Origin: Sphingomonas azotifigens NBRC 15497
GTDB taxonomy: Bacteria; Pseudomonadota; Alphaproteobacteria; Sphingomonadales; Sphingomonadaceae
Assembly: GCF_002091475.1 (NCBI RefSeq)
Contig: NZ_BCTR01000027.1
Location: 1 to 64,000, forward strand
Direction: 5' to 3'
DNA length: 64,000 nucleotides
The notes under the pieces are model-generated. The model had not been told where the DNA came from. It worked only from the letters and a program-made list of their open reading frames with translations, and did no database searches. Positions 41,627 through 48,677 of the stretch are shown piece after piece. The translations under genes were made by a program, and so were the position numbers. The first letter of the stretch is position 1, and every line of letters starts with the position of its first letter.

Positions 41627-41706
41627 GGTATCTTCTCCTCATTTCGTGTCGGTCGGGCAGCGGCCGGCAGTCCCGGCCGCCGCGCGCTTGCCAGACACCG
41701 TACATA

Positions 41707-41724
41707 TGCTTTAAGCTTAAAGCA
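41707..41724. promoter_or_regulatory. MarR-type operator 1 (AAGCTT-centred palindrome)
   Basis: An 18-base perfect palindrome tgctttaagcttaaagca between the divergent FAA-hydrolase and MarR genes. The core matches a second palindrome upstream of the cupin and nitrilase genes. Confidence 0.75.
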
Positions 41725-41870
41725 ATTGGAGGGTGTGTGCCATGAGACCTCGGTTGTCCGAACGCGACGCGGCGAAGCGGGCTTTGCCTTTGCGCCGCCC
41801 GCGCCGCATCCTATGCGCGGCGGACCGTGGCGGCAGATCCGCCCCGGCAGGGGGCAGAAGGCGCAGAGCG

Positions 41871-42359
41871 ATGGGTGACGATATCCGCGAAAAGCATGAC
41901 GGTGCGCTGGCAGGCCGGTTGGACGTGCGCGTGCTGCTCCGCCTGCTCAGCTGCTCGATGACGATCGAGAAGCGGCTGCGTCGCCGCTTTGCCGACCAGT
42001 TCGGGACCACGCTGCCGCGCTTCGACGTCCTCGCCGCGCTCGACCGGCATCGCGATGGCCTGACGCTCGGCGATCTGTCGCGCGCGCTGCTCGTGTCGAA
42101 TGGCAACGTCACGATGATGATCCGGCAGCTCGAAGCCGATGGCTTCATCGCCACGCGATCCACGCCGGAGGATCGGCGGCGCACCGTCGCGGTGCTCACC
42201 GATGCCGGGCAGGCGCACTTCGCCGAGCTGGCGGCGGCGCATCATGCGTGGATCGGCAAGATGTTTTCCAACATGTCGGAGCGCGACCTGACCGCGCTCT
42301 ACGACCTTCTGGCCGCGCTGAAGCTGTCGATCGGCGCAGACGAAGAGGAGCAGAAGTGA
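41871..42359 (+). CDS. MarR-family regulator 1
   Basis: A 162-residue MarR regulator. The winged-helix region contains FDVLAALDRHRDGLTLGDLS, LLVSNGNVTMMIRQLEADG and the beta-wing RSTPEDRRRTVAVLTDAG, in the usual order. The first helix DVRVLLRLLSCSMTIEKRLR is the dimer helix. The ATG reading MGDDIREK gives the normal family length; upstream frame lacks a start signal. It is coupled to a thioesterase gene and flanked by a palindrome that recurs at the cupin/nitrilase promoter, so it probably represses both divergent units until a pathway ligand binds. Confidence 0.9.
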   Translation: MGDDIREKHDGALAGRLDVRVLLRLLSCSMTIEKRLRRRFADQFGTTLPRFDVLAALDRHRDGLTLGDLSRALLVSNGNVTMMIRQLEADGFIATRSTPEDRRRTVAVLTDAGQAHFAELAAAHHAWIGKMFSNMSERDLTALYDLLAALKLSIGADEEEQK

Positions 42360-42772
42360 CGTTCGTCTCGACGCAACAGGTCCGTTTCGCCCATGTCGAT
42401 CCGGCGGGGATCGTCTTCTACCCGCGCTATTTCGAGATGCTGAATGCGGCGGTGGAGGATTATTTCGACTCCGCGATCGGCGTGAGCTTCGCCGAGATGC
42501 ACCGCGGCCAGGGCCTGGGCGTGCCGACGGTCAAGCTGGAGGTCGATTTCAAGGCGCCCAGCAGGCTTGGCGACCGGCTCGCGTTCGAGCTCGAGGTGGT
42601 TGAGGTCGGGCGCAGTTCGGCGCAGCTGGTCTGCACGGTCCGGGGGGAAGACGCGAGCGAGCGGCTGGTCGCGCGGGTGGTGCTGGTCTGCATGGACCTC
42701 GCCGCCGCGCGGGCCGTTCCCTGGCCCGAGGCGCTGCGTCCGCCGGTCGATCGTGCGGTGCCGGCGGCCTGA
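42356..42772 (+). CDS. Acyl-CoA thioesterase (4-hydroxybenzoyl-CoA thioesterase family)
   Basis: A 138-residue hot-dog-fold thioesterase. The family signature is RFAHVDPAGIVFYPRYFEML with the catalytic Asp in HVDPAG; then LGVPTVKLEVDFKAPSRLGD and LVARVVLVCMDL. The start is a GTG overlapping the MarR stop with ribosome site gaggag. Association with a gentisate-type dioxygenase suggests release of a hydroxylated benzoate from its CoA ester, as in CoA-dependent salicylate or hydroxybenzoate routes; the substrate is inferred only. Confidence 0.87.
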   Translation: MTFVSTQQVRFAHVDPAGIVFYPRYFEMLNAAVEDYFDSAIGVSFAEMHRGQGLGVPTVKLEVDFKAPSRLGDRLAFELEVVEVGRSSAQLVCTVRGEDASERLVARVVLVCMDLAAARAVPWPEALRPPVDRAVPAA

Positions 42773-42791
42773 GCCGCCGCGCTGCCGGGTA

Positions 42792-43919
42792 TCAGCCGAG
42801 CAGCGGCTGATGCCCGCCATTCTCCGCCAGGGCTTCGGCGCGATACAGGCCGAGCGCGCGCATCGCCGGCAGATCGTGGAAGGAAAACAGGCAGGCGTCG
42901 TCGCGGTCGGAGCCGTTGACATGCTCGTGCCACATCCAGGCCGGCACCACGAAGATGTCGCGCTCCTTCCAGTCGAGCCGCTTGCCGCCGACGATCGAGT
43001 GGCCGGATCCCTTGGCGCACTGGTAGACGAAGCTGCCCACCTCGCGGTGCGCGCGCGTGTGCTCGCCCGGCCGTAGCAACTGCATCGATGCGCCGATCGT
43101 CGCCATCGGCGGTCCGCCGGTGAACGGGTTCACATAGTCCATGTGGATCCCGTCATAGGGCGAGCCATCGGTCACCGCCGCATAGCGCAGCAAGGCTTCG
43201 TAGGTCGGCGCCCATTCATATTTGAGCAACGGCGAATAGCGTTGCGACCAGGTCGCCCCGGCAGGCTTGAGCGCCGGATTGCCCCAGGTCGCGGTGGAGT
43301 CATTGATCGGGAAGCCCACCGCCTGGTTCAGATCGGGGTGGACCTCGTAGAAATTCGCCTCCAGCGCGTTCATCAGCGGGATGTCGAGCCCGTCCTGCCA
43401 GATGCAGACGGTGCCGTCCTCGGCCACGCCATGTTCGTGCCAGGTGCCGTTGGGGGTCAGCACGAAATCGTTGCGGCCTAGCGTCATGCGGTGGCCGTCG
43501 ACATTGGTGAAGGCGCCCGAGCCTTCCATGATGAAGCGGAGCGCCGAGGCCGAATGGCGATGCGCCGAGGCGACTTCGCCGGGGCCCATCACCTGCAGGC
43601 CCGAATAGAGCCAGCCTACCGCCGCGGTCACGTCGCGGCGGCCCGGATTGGCGAGATAGACGACGCGCCGGCCGGCTTTTTCCGGGCTCACCAGGTCGAG
43701 CGCGCGCAGCACATGGCCGCGCAGCGAATCATAGCGCCAGACCACCGGTACCGAGGTGGAGGCAGGCTCCCAGGGCTCGATCTTGTTGGCGACCGTCCAC
43801 AGTGCGCCGGCATGCTGCCGCTCAAGGTCGCGATAGAAGGCGCGCAGCTCCGCCGTATCGGCGACATTGGCGCGGCCGGCCACGTCCTCCCGATAGGTGT
43901 CGTAGCTCTCCACGGACAT
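42792..43919 (-). CDS. Cupin ring-cleavage dioxygenase, gentisate 1,2-dioxygenase-like
   Basis: A 375-residue bicupin. The first cupin holds the iron ligands as SAHRHSASALRF (His120, His122) and the third His in TWHEHGV (161 or 163). The second cupin has AHREVGSFVYQ and WMWHEHVNGS, with a less complete metal set. LWTVANKIEPWEPASTSVPV at the start and HMDYVNPFTGGP PMATIG in the second half are typical of gentisate, 1-hydroxy-2-naphthoate and salicylate dioxygenases. Gentisate is the best guess given the maleate isomerase and FAA hydrolase nearby. It is divergent to the nitrilase gene across a shared palindrome. Confidence 0.88.
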   Translation of the reverse strand: MSVESYDTYREDVAGRANVADTAELRAFYRDLERQHAGALWTVANKIEPWEPASTSVPVVWRYDSLRGHVLRALDLVSPEKAGRRVVYLANPGRRDVTAAVGWLYSGLQVMGPGEVASAHRHSASALRFIMEGSGAFTNVDGHRMTLGRNDFVLTPNGTWHEHGVAEDGTVCIWQDGLDIPLMNALEANFYEVHPDLNQAVGFPINDSTATWGNPALKPAGATWSQRYSPLLKYEWAPTYEALLRYAAVTDGSPYDGIHMDYVNPFTGGPPMATIGASMQLLRPGEHTRAHREVGSFVYQCAKGSGHSIVGGKRLDWKERDIFVVPAWMWHEHVNGSDRDDACLFSFHDLPAMRALGLYRAEALAENGGHQPLLG

Positions 43920-43937
43920 GCGGCTGCTCCTCGGTCG

Positions 43938-43961
43938 ATATATTTGAAGCTTAAAATATAT
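43938..43961. promoter_or_regulatory. MarR-type operator 2 (AAGCTT-centred palindrome)
   Basis: atatatttgaagcttaaaatatat in two parts around the centre AAGCTT: a 24-base palindrome with a single mismatched pair, in the only AT-rich stretch between the divergent cupin and nitrilase genes. The core resembles operator 1 (ttaagcttaa). Confidence 0.75.
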
Positions 43962-44015
43962 TGCGTCGGGCTGTCAATCTGGGGCAAGAGGCAGCCGAGT
44001 TTGCGGGAGAGCGAC

Positions 44016-45020
44016 ATGCTGGAGCTACCGAGCTTCAAGGCGGCGGCGGTGCAGACCGCGCCGATATTTCTCGATCCGGATCGTACGGTCGCCAAGGCGG
44101 CGTCGCTGATTCACGAGGCGGCGCGCAACGGTGCGGCGATCGTCGCCTTTCCCGAGGTGTTCGTCGCCGGCTATCCCTATTGGAGCTGGATCGCCGACCC
44201 GATCACCTGCAGCCCGTGGTTCGAGCGGCTGATGCGCGCATCGGTGCTGGTGCCGGGGCCGGAGATCGATCAGGTTCGCGCCGCCGCGCGCGAGGCCGGC
44301 GTGCATGTCGTGATCGGGGTCAACGAACGCAGTCCGGTGTCGCTCGGCACGCTCTACAACACGATGCTGTTCATCGGCCCCGATGGTGCGATCCTCGGCA
44401 AGCATCGCAAGCTGGTGCCGACCTGGGCGGAGAAGCTCACCTGGGCGCCGGGCGACGGGTCTGGTCTCAAGGTTTATGACACCGCCATCGGTCGTCTGGG
44501 CGGGCTCGCCTGCGGGGAGAATACCAACACGCTCGCCCGCTTCGCGCTGCTCGCCCAGGGCGAGTTGCTGCACGTCGCCAGCTATATCGCCCTGCCGGTC
44601 GCGCCGGCGGACTATGACATGGCCGAGGCGGTCAAGGTGCGCGCCGCCGCCCACAGCTTCGAAGGCAAGCTGTTCACCCTCGTCTCCTGCTCGACCATCT
44701 CCGAGGAGATCATCGTCGCGATGGAAGCGCTGGTGCCCGATGCCCGTGCGCGGCTGGAGCGCCGCAACAGCGCGTTTTCGGGCGTGCTCGGTCCCGACGG
44801 GCGCACCGTGGGCGAACCGCTGATCGACGCGGAAGGCATCGTCTATGCGGATATCGATCTCGCCCGCTGCATCCAGCCCAAGCAGATGCACGACATCATC
44901 GGCCATTATAACCGCTTCGACATTTTCGACCTGCGGGTGAACGGCGCGGTGCAGCAGCCGGTCTCGATCGCGCCGCTGTCGCCGCCGGCCGACACCGACG
45001 CCGCAACGCCCAATTCGTAA
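44016..45020 (+). CDS. Nitrilase
   Basis: A 334-residue carbon-nitrogen hydrolase of the true nitrilase branch. The catalytic triad is visible: Glu47 in AFPEVFVAGYP, Lys132 in HRKLVPTWAEK and Cys166 in LACGENTNTLARFAL. YPYWSWI and the size fit aliphatic/aryl nitrilases that turn nitriles into acids and ammonia; a cyanide hydratase-type action is possible. The ribosome site gggaga precedes the chosen ATG; the long upstream frame is the antisense of the cupin gene. It forms an operon with maiA. Confidence 0.9.
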   Translation: MLELPSFKAAAVQTAPIFLDPDRTVAKAASLIHEAARNGAAIVAFPEVFVAGYPYWSWIADPITCSPWFERLMRASVLVPGPEIDQVRAAAREAGVHVVIGVNERSPVSLGTLYNTMLFIGPDGAILGKHRKLVPTWAEKLTWAPGDGSGLKVYDTAIGRLGGLACGENTNTLARFALLAQGELLHVASYIALPVAPADYDMAEAVKVRAAAHSFEGKLFTLVSCSTISEEIIVAMEALVPDARARLERRNSAFSGVLGPDGRTVGEPLIDAEGIVYADIDLARCIQPKQMHDIIGHYNRFDIFDLRVNGAVQQPVSIAPLSPPADTDAATPNS

Positions 45021-45037
45021 AAGTCCAGGAGAGCGCC

Positions 45038-45793
45038 ATGTCCAGCCGTGTCTATCGGATCGGCCAGATCGTGCCGTCGTCGAACACGACGATGGAAACC
45101 GAAATTCCCGCCATGCTCCACGCCCGCATGGCCGTCCGCCCGGAGCGGTTCACCTTCCATTCCAGCCGCATGCGGATGAAGAAGGTGGTGAAGGAAGAAC
45201 TGGAGGCGATGGACCGCGACAGCGACCGCTGCGCCCTCGAACTCTCCGATGCGCGGGTGGACGTGCTCGGCTATGCCTGTCTCGTCGCGATCATGAGCAT
45301 GGGCCGCGGCTATCACCGCGTATCGGCCGAGCGCCTGCACCAGCGCACCGTCGAGAACCAAGCCGCCGCGCCGGTGGTGACCAGCGCGGGCGCATTGGTC
45401 GACGGCCTCAAGGTGCTCGGCGCCAAGCGCATCTCGATCATCTGCCCCTATATGAAGCCGCTGACGCGGCTGGTGGTCGACTATATCGAGCATGAAGGCA
45501 TCGAGGTGCGCGATTTCGTCGCGCTCGAAATCCCCGACAATCTCGACGTCGGCCGCCACGATCCGGAGCGGCTGCTCGAGATCTACAAGCAGGTCGATCG
45601 CACCGGGATCGACGCCTTCGTCGCGTCGGCGTGCGTGCAGATGCCGTCGCTGCCGGTGGTGCAGCGGATGCAGGATGCGGTGGGCGTGCCGGTGGTCTCC
45701 GCCGCCGTCTGCACGACGCACCAGATGCTCGATCGGCTGGGGCTGGAGCGTTTCGTGCCGAACGCAGGCGCGCTGCTCGGCGGCAGCTACTAG
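45038..45793 (+). CDS. maiA: Maleate cis-trans isomerase
   Basis: A 251-residue member of the Asp/Glu racemase superfamily very close to maleate isomerases (MaiA/NicE). Distinctive pieces are YRIGQIVPSSNTTMETEIPA, FTFHSSRMRMKKVVKEEL, the first catalytic Cys81 in LGYACLVAIMSMG, PVVTSAGALVDGLKVLGAKR and the second Cys199 in SACVQMPSLPVV. It turns maleate into fumarate without cofactor, joining a maleate-producing pathway to the TCA cycle. It follows the nitrilase by 17 bases with ribosome site aggaga. Arylmalonate decarboxylase-like activity is a remote alternative. Confidence 0.92.
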   Translation: MSSRVYRIGQIVPSSNTTMETEIPAMLHARMAVRPERFTFHSSRMRMKKVVKEELEAMDRDSDRCALELSDARVDVLGYACLVAIMSMGRGYHRVSAERLHQRTVENQAAAPVVTSAGALVDGLKVLGAKRISIICPYMKPLTRLVVDYIEHEGIEVRDFVALEIPDNLDVGRHDPERLLEIYKQVDRTGIDAFVASACVQMPSLPVVQRMQDAVGVPVVSAAVCTTHQMLDRLGLERFVPNAGALLGGSY

Positions 45794-45800
45794 CGGCGGG

Positions 45801-45834
45801 GAGCCGTATCGCGCGGGAGGGCGCGGTGCGGCTC
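45801..45834. terminator. Hairpin after maiA, shared with the convergent NTF2-like gene
   Basis: An imperfect 14-base stem (gagccgtatcgcgc / gcgcggtgcggctc) with a six-base loop between two converging stops; the right arm touches the stop of the minus-strand gene. Confidence 0.5.
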
Positions 45835-46354
45835 AGCCGGCGGCGCGCGAGGCGTCGTCGATGAGGAAGCGCCAGCCGCCATCGGCCTGCTTGCGTACCA
45901 CTTCGATGCCGCCGCCGGTCAACGTTTCCTTGCTGCCGTCGGGCTTCGGGATCGTCATCGTCCAGCGATTGGTGGTGATCGCTGTGTCGCGATAGGCGAT
46001 GTGGTGGCGGTCGTGCAGGTCGATCACCGGCCGGACCGCGAACATGCTCTCGAAGTCGGCGCGCAGCCCCGCATGGCCGATCAGATGCTTGCCCTCGGGG
46101 TTCACGTAGACCGCGTCGGCCACGTAGAGATCGAGCATCGCGTCGAGGTCGAAGGCGTTGAACCGCTCCTGCCAGGCATCGTAGAACCGGTCGAGATCGG
46201 TCACCGGCGCGATCCGCCACCGGCCAGCGGCGAGCGCCCGCCCCGCCGGCAGCGCCACCGCCGCCGTGACGAGCAGCCCCAGAAAGGCCGATCGCGTCAG
46301 CTGGCCGGTTTCCCCGCCTTCGCCGCACAAGTGGCGGCGGATGGATGCGATCAT
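45833..46354 (-). CDS. Exported SnoaL/NTF2-like protein
   Basis: A 173-residue protein. The N-terminus has an Arg-rich start and a hydrophobic stretch (TRSAFLGLLVTAAVALPAG, ending RALAA) that looks like a signal peptide. The remainder is a SnoaL-type cone fold: FYDAWQERFNAFDLDAMLDL, YVADAVYVNPEGKHLIG, and the strands HHIAYRDTAITTNRWTMTIP and EVVRKQADGGWRFLIDD. Members bind or turn over small hydrophobic ligands; no catalytic residue can be assigned. It is transcribed alone, divergent from iorA. The ATG is chosen for the gaaggagaag ribosome site. Confidence 0.78.
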   Translation of the reverse strand: MIASIRRHLCGEGGETGQLTRSAFLGLLVTAAVALPAGRALAAGRWRIAPVTDLDRFYDAWQERFNAFDLDAMLDLYVADAVYVNPEGKHLIGHAGLRADFESMFAVRPVIDLHDRHHIAYRDTAITTNRWTMTIPKPDGSKETLTGGGIEVVRKQADGGWRFLIDDASRAAG

Positions 46355-46488
46355 GACGGTCTTCTCCTTCGATGCGGATGCTGCCTCCCGGGCGTAGAGC
46401 TGGGAATACCCACGCTCAATTCCCGTTTCGGACAGCAGCCTGCCGATTTGGCAAAGCCACGAGCAATTGACTCCGCCGCGCGCAAGAA

Positions 46489-46504
46489 ATATGCAAATGC
46501 ATAT
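46489..46504. promoter_or_regulatory. Palindromic operator upstream of iorA
   Basis: atatgca aa tgcatat: perfect seven-base arms around two bases, 16 bases before the iorA start codon, hence overlapping the promoter or leader. The same sequence (six-base arms) occurs before the acyl-CoA synthetase gene of the same block. Confidence 0.78.
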
Positions 46505-46520
46505 AAATGGGAGGAGCCCG

Positions 46521-48677
46521 ATGGCCGAGCGTTCGTTTGCGCGGGAAGTGGAGCATTTGCGTCTGGGAGCCGGCGACGTCTTCTCCGGCGAGGCGATCCT
46601 CGCGATCACCAAGGGGCTGCTGCAATCGGGCGTCGCCTATGTCGGCGGCTATCAGGGCTCGCCGATCTCGCATCTGATCGACGTGCTCGCCGATGCGAAG
46701 GACGTGCTCGACGAACTCGGCGTCAATTTCCAGAGCTCCGCCAACGAATCCACCGCCGCGGCGATGCTCTCGGCGTCGGTGATGTACCCGGTGCGCGGCG
46801 CGGTCGCCTGGAAGTCGACCGTGGGCACCAACGTCGCCTCCGATGCGCTGTCCAACCTCGCTTCGGGCGGGGTGACCGGCGGCGCGATGGTGATCGTCGG
46901 TGAGGACTATGGCGAAGGCTCCTCGATCATGCAGGAGCGCAGCCACGCCTTCGCGATGAAGTCGCAGATGTGGCTGCTCGATCCCCGGCCCGACCATGCC
47001 TGCATCGTCGACCTGATCGAGAAGGGCTTCCAGCTTTCCGAGGCGTCGAACACGCCGGTGATGCTGCAGGTGCGCGTCCGCACCTGCCACATGCATGGCA
47101 GTTTCCCGTGCAAGGACAATGTGCCGCCGCCGCTCACCGTCGCGCAGGCGCAGAGCAACCCGAAGCGCGATCTCGGCCGGATCGTGCTGCCGCCCGCCGC
47201 GTACGAGCATGAGCGCGAGAAGATCGCCCGCCGCCTGCCCGCCGCGATCGATTTCGTCCGCGAGCACCGGCTGAACGAATGGTTCGGCCCGCAGGAGGCG
47301 CCGGTCGGGCTGATCCTGCAGGGCGGCATGTACAACAACGTCATCCGCGCGCTGCAATATCTCGGGCTGTCCGACGCGTACGGCAACACGCAGATCCCGC
47401 TCTATGTGATGAACGTCACCTACCCGATGATCGACACCGAGGTCGCCGTCTTCGCCCAGGGCAAGGAGGCGGTGCTGATGATCGAGGAGGGGCAGCCCGA
47501 ATATCTCGAACAGGCGCTGCACACCGTGTTCGGTCGGCGCGGCATCGCCACGCGGGTGCGCGGCAAGGACGTGCTGCCGATGGCCGGCGACTATACCGCC
47601 CAGGCCATCATGACCGGGCTCCAGCGCTTCCTGGAGGAGAGCGCGCCGCGCTTCCTCGGCAACCGCCCGCCGGTGCCCGATGCGGGCCCGGTGCTCACCC
47701 ACCCGGTGGTCGAGAAGCTGAAGGACGTGGTGCCCAGCCGTCCGCCGGGCCTGTGCACCGGCTGTCCCGAGCGGCCGATCTTCGCGGCGATGAAGATGGT
47801 CGAGCAGGAACTGGGCGCGCATCATGTCGCGGCCGATATCGGCTGCCACCTGTTTTCGATCCTGCCGCCGTTCAACCTCGGCAACACGACGATGGGCTAT
47901 GGCCTCGGCCCGGCCTCGGCCGCGGCGTTCGGCGCCAAGGCGGAGAAGCGATCGATCGCGGTGATGGGCGACGGCGGCTTCTGGCACAACGGCCTGACCA
48001 GCGGCATCGGCAATGCCGTCTACAACAAGCACGACGGCGTGTTCCTGATCGTCGACAATTTCTATTCCTCGGCGACCGGCGGGCAGGACATCCTATCCTC
48101 GCGCGCGCAGAACAAGGCACGTGCGACCAACAATCCGATCATCGATGCGGTGAAGGGCATGGGCGCAAAATGGGTGCGCGAGATCGATCGCACCTACGAC
48201 GTGGCGCGGATGCGCGACACGCTCAAGGAAGCGCTGACCACCGAGGCGGAGGGGCCGAAGATCATCATCGCTTCGTCCGAATGCATGCTCAACAAGCAGC
48301 GCCGCATCAAGCCGCTGGTCGCGAAGAGGATCAAGAATGGCGAGCGGGTGGTGAAGGAGCGGTTCGGCGTCGACGAGGATGTCTGCACCGGCGATCACGC
48401 CTGCATCCGCCTGTCCGGCTGCCCGTCGCTGTCGGTGAAGGCACTGGACGATCCGCTCCGCGACGATCCGGTCGCCGCGATCGACAATAGCTGTGTCGGC
48501 TGCGGCAATTGCGGCGAGGTATCGGAAGCGGTGGCGCTGTGCCCGTCCTTCTATCGCGCCGAGGTGGTGCACAATCCTACCGCCTGGGAGCGCCGCTGGA
48601 ACCGCTGGACGCTGTCCGTCATCGCCTTCCTGCAACGGCGCCGTGCCACGCGCCGGCTGGCGCTGGAGGTGGCATGA
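46521..48677 (+). CDS. iorA: Indolepyruvate ferredoxin oxidoreductase, alpha subunit
   Basis: A 718-residue 2-oxoacid:ferredoxin oxidoreductase alpha subunit. The pyruvate-binding domain carries AYVGGYQGSPISHLIDVLAD and SSANESTAAAMLSASVM. The ThDP domain holds PPGLCTGCPERPIFAAMK, HHVAADIGCHLFSILPP and IAVMGDGGFWHNGLTSGI. The C-terminus has iron-sulfur Cys motifs (DVCTGDHACIRLSGCPSL and CVGCGNCGEVSEAVALCP). It oxidatively decarboxylates an aryl-pyruvate to the arylacetyl-CoA. The ribosome site gggaggag precedes ATG. The gene is coupled to iorB. Confidence 0.92.
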   Translation: MAERSFAREVEHLRLGAGDVFSGEAILAITKGLLQSGVAYVGGYQGSPISHLIDVLADAKDVLDELGVNFQSSANESTAAAMLSASVMYPVRGAVAWKSTVGTNVASDALSNLASGGVTGGAMVIVGEDYGEGSSIMQERSHAFAMKSQMWLLDPRPDHACIVDLIEKGFQLSEASNTPVMLQVRVRTCHMHGSFPCKDNVPPPLTVAQAQSNPKRDLGRIVLPPAAYEHEREKIARRLPAAIDFVREHRLNEWFGPQEAPVGLILQGGMYNNVIRALQYLGLSDAYGNTQIPLYVMNVTYPMIDTEVAVFAQGKEAVLMIEEGQPEYLEQALHTVFGRRGIATRVRGKDVLPMAGDYTAQAIMTGLQRFLEESAPRFLGNRPPVPDAGPVLTHPVVEKLKDVVPSRPPGLCTGCPERPIFAAMKMVEQELGAHHVAADIGCHLFSILPPFNLGNTTMGYGLGPASAAAFGAKAEKRSIAVMGDGGFWHNGLTSGIGNAVYNKHDGVFLIVDNFYSSATGGQDILSSRAQNKARATNNPIIDAVKGMGAKWVREIDRTYDVARMRDTLKEALTTEAEGPKIIIASSECMLNKQRRIKPLVAKRIKNGERVVKERFGVDEDVCTGDHACIRLSGCPSLSVKALDDPLRDDPVAAIDNSCVGCGNCGEVSEAVALCPSFYRAEVVHNPTAWERRWNRWTLSVIAFLQRRRATRRLALEVA

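Noticed and set aside
40442..41878. A 478-codon plus-strand frame between MFS and MarR genes
   Set aside because: It is antisense to the FAA hydrolase, which has intact family motifs and a good ribosome site.
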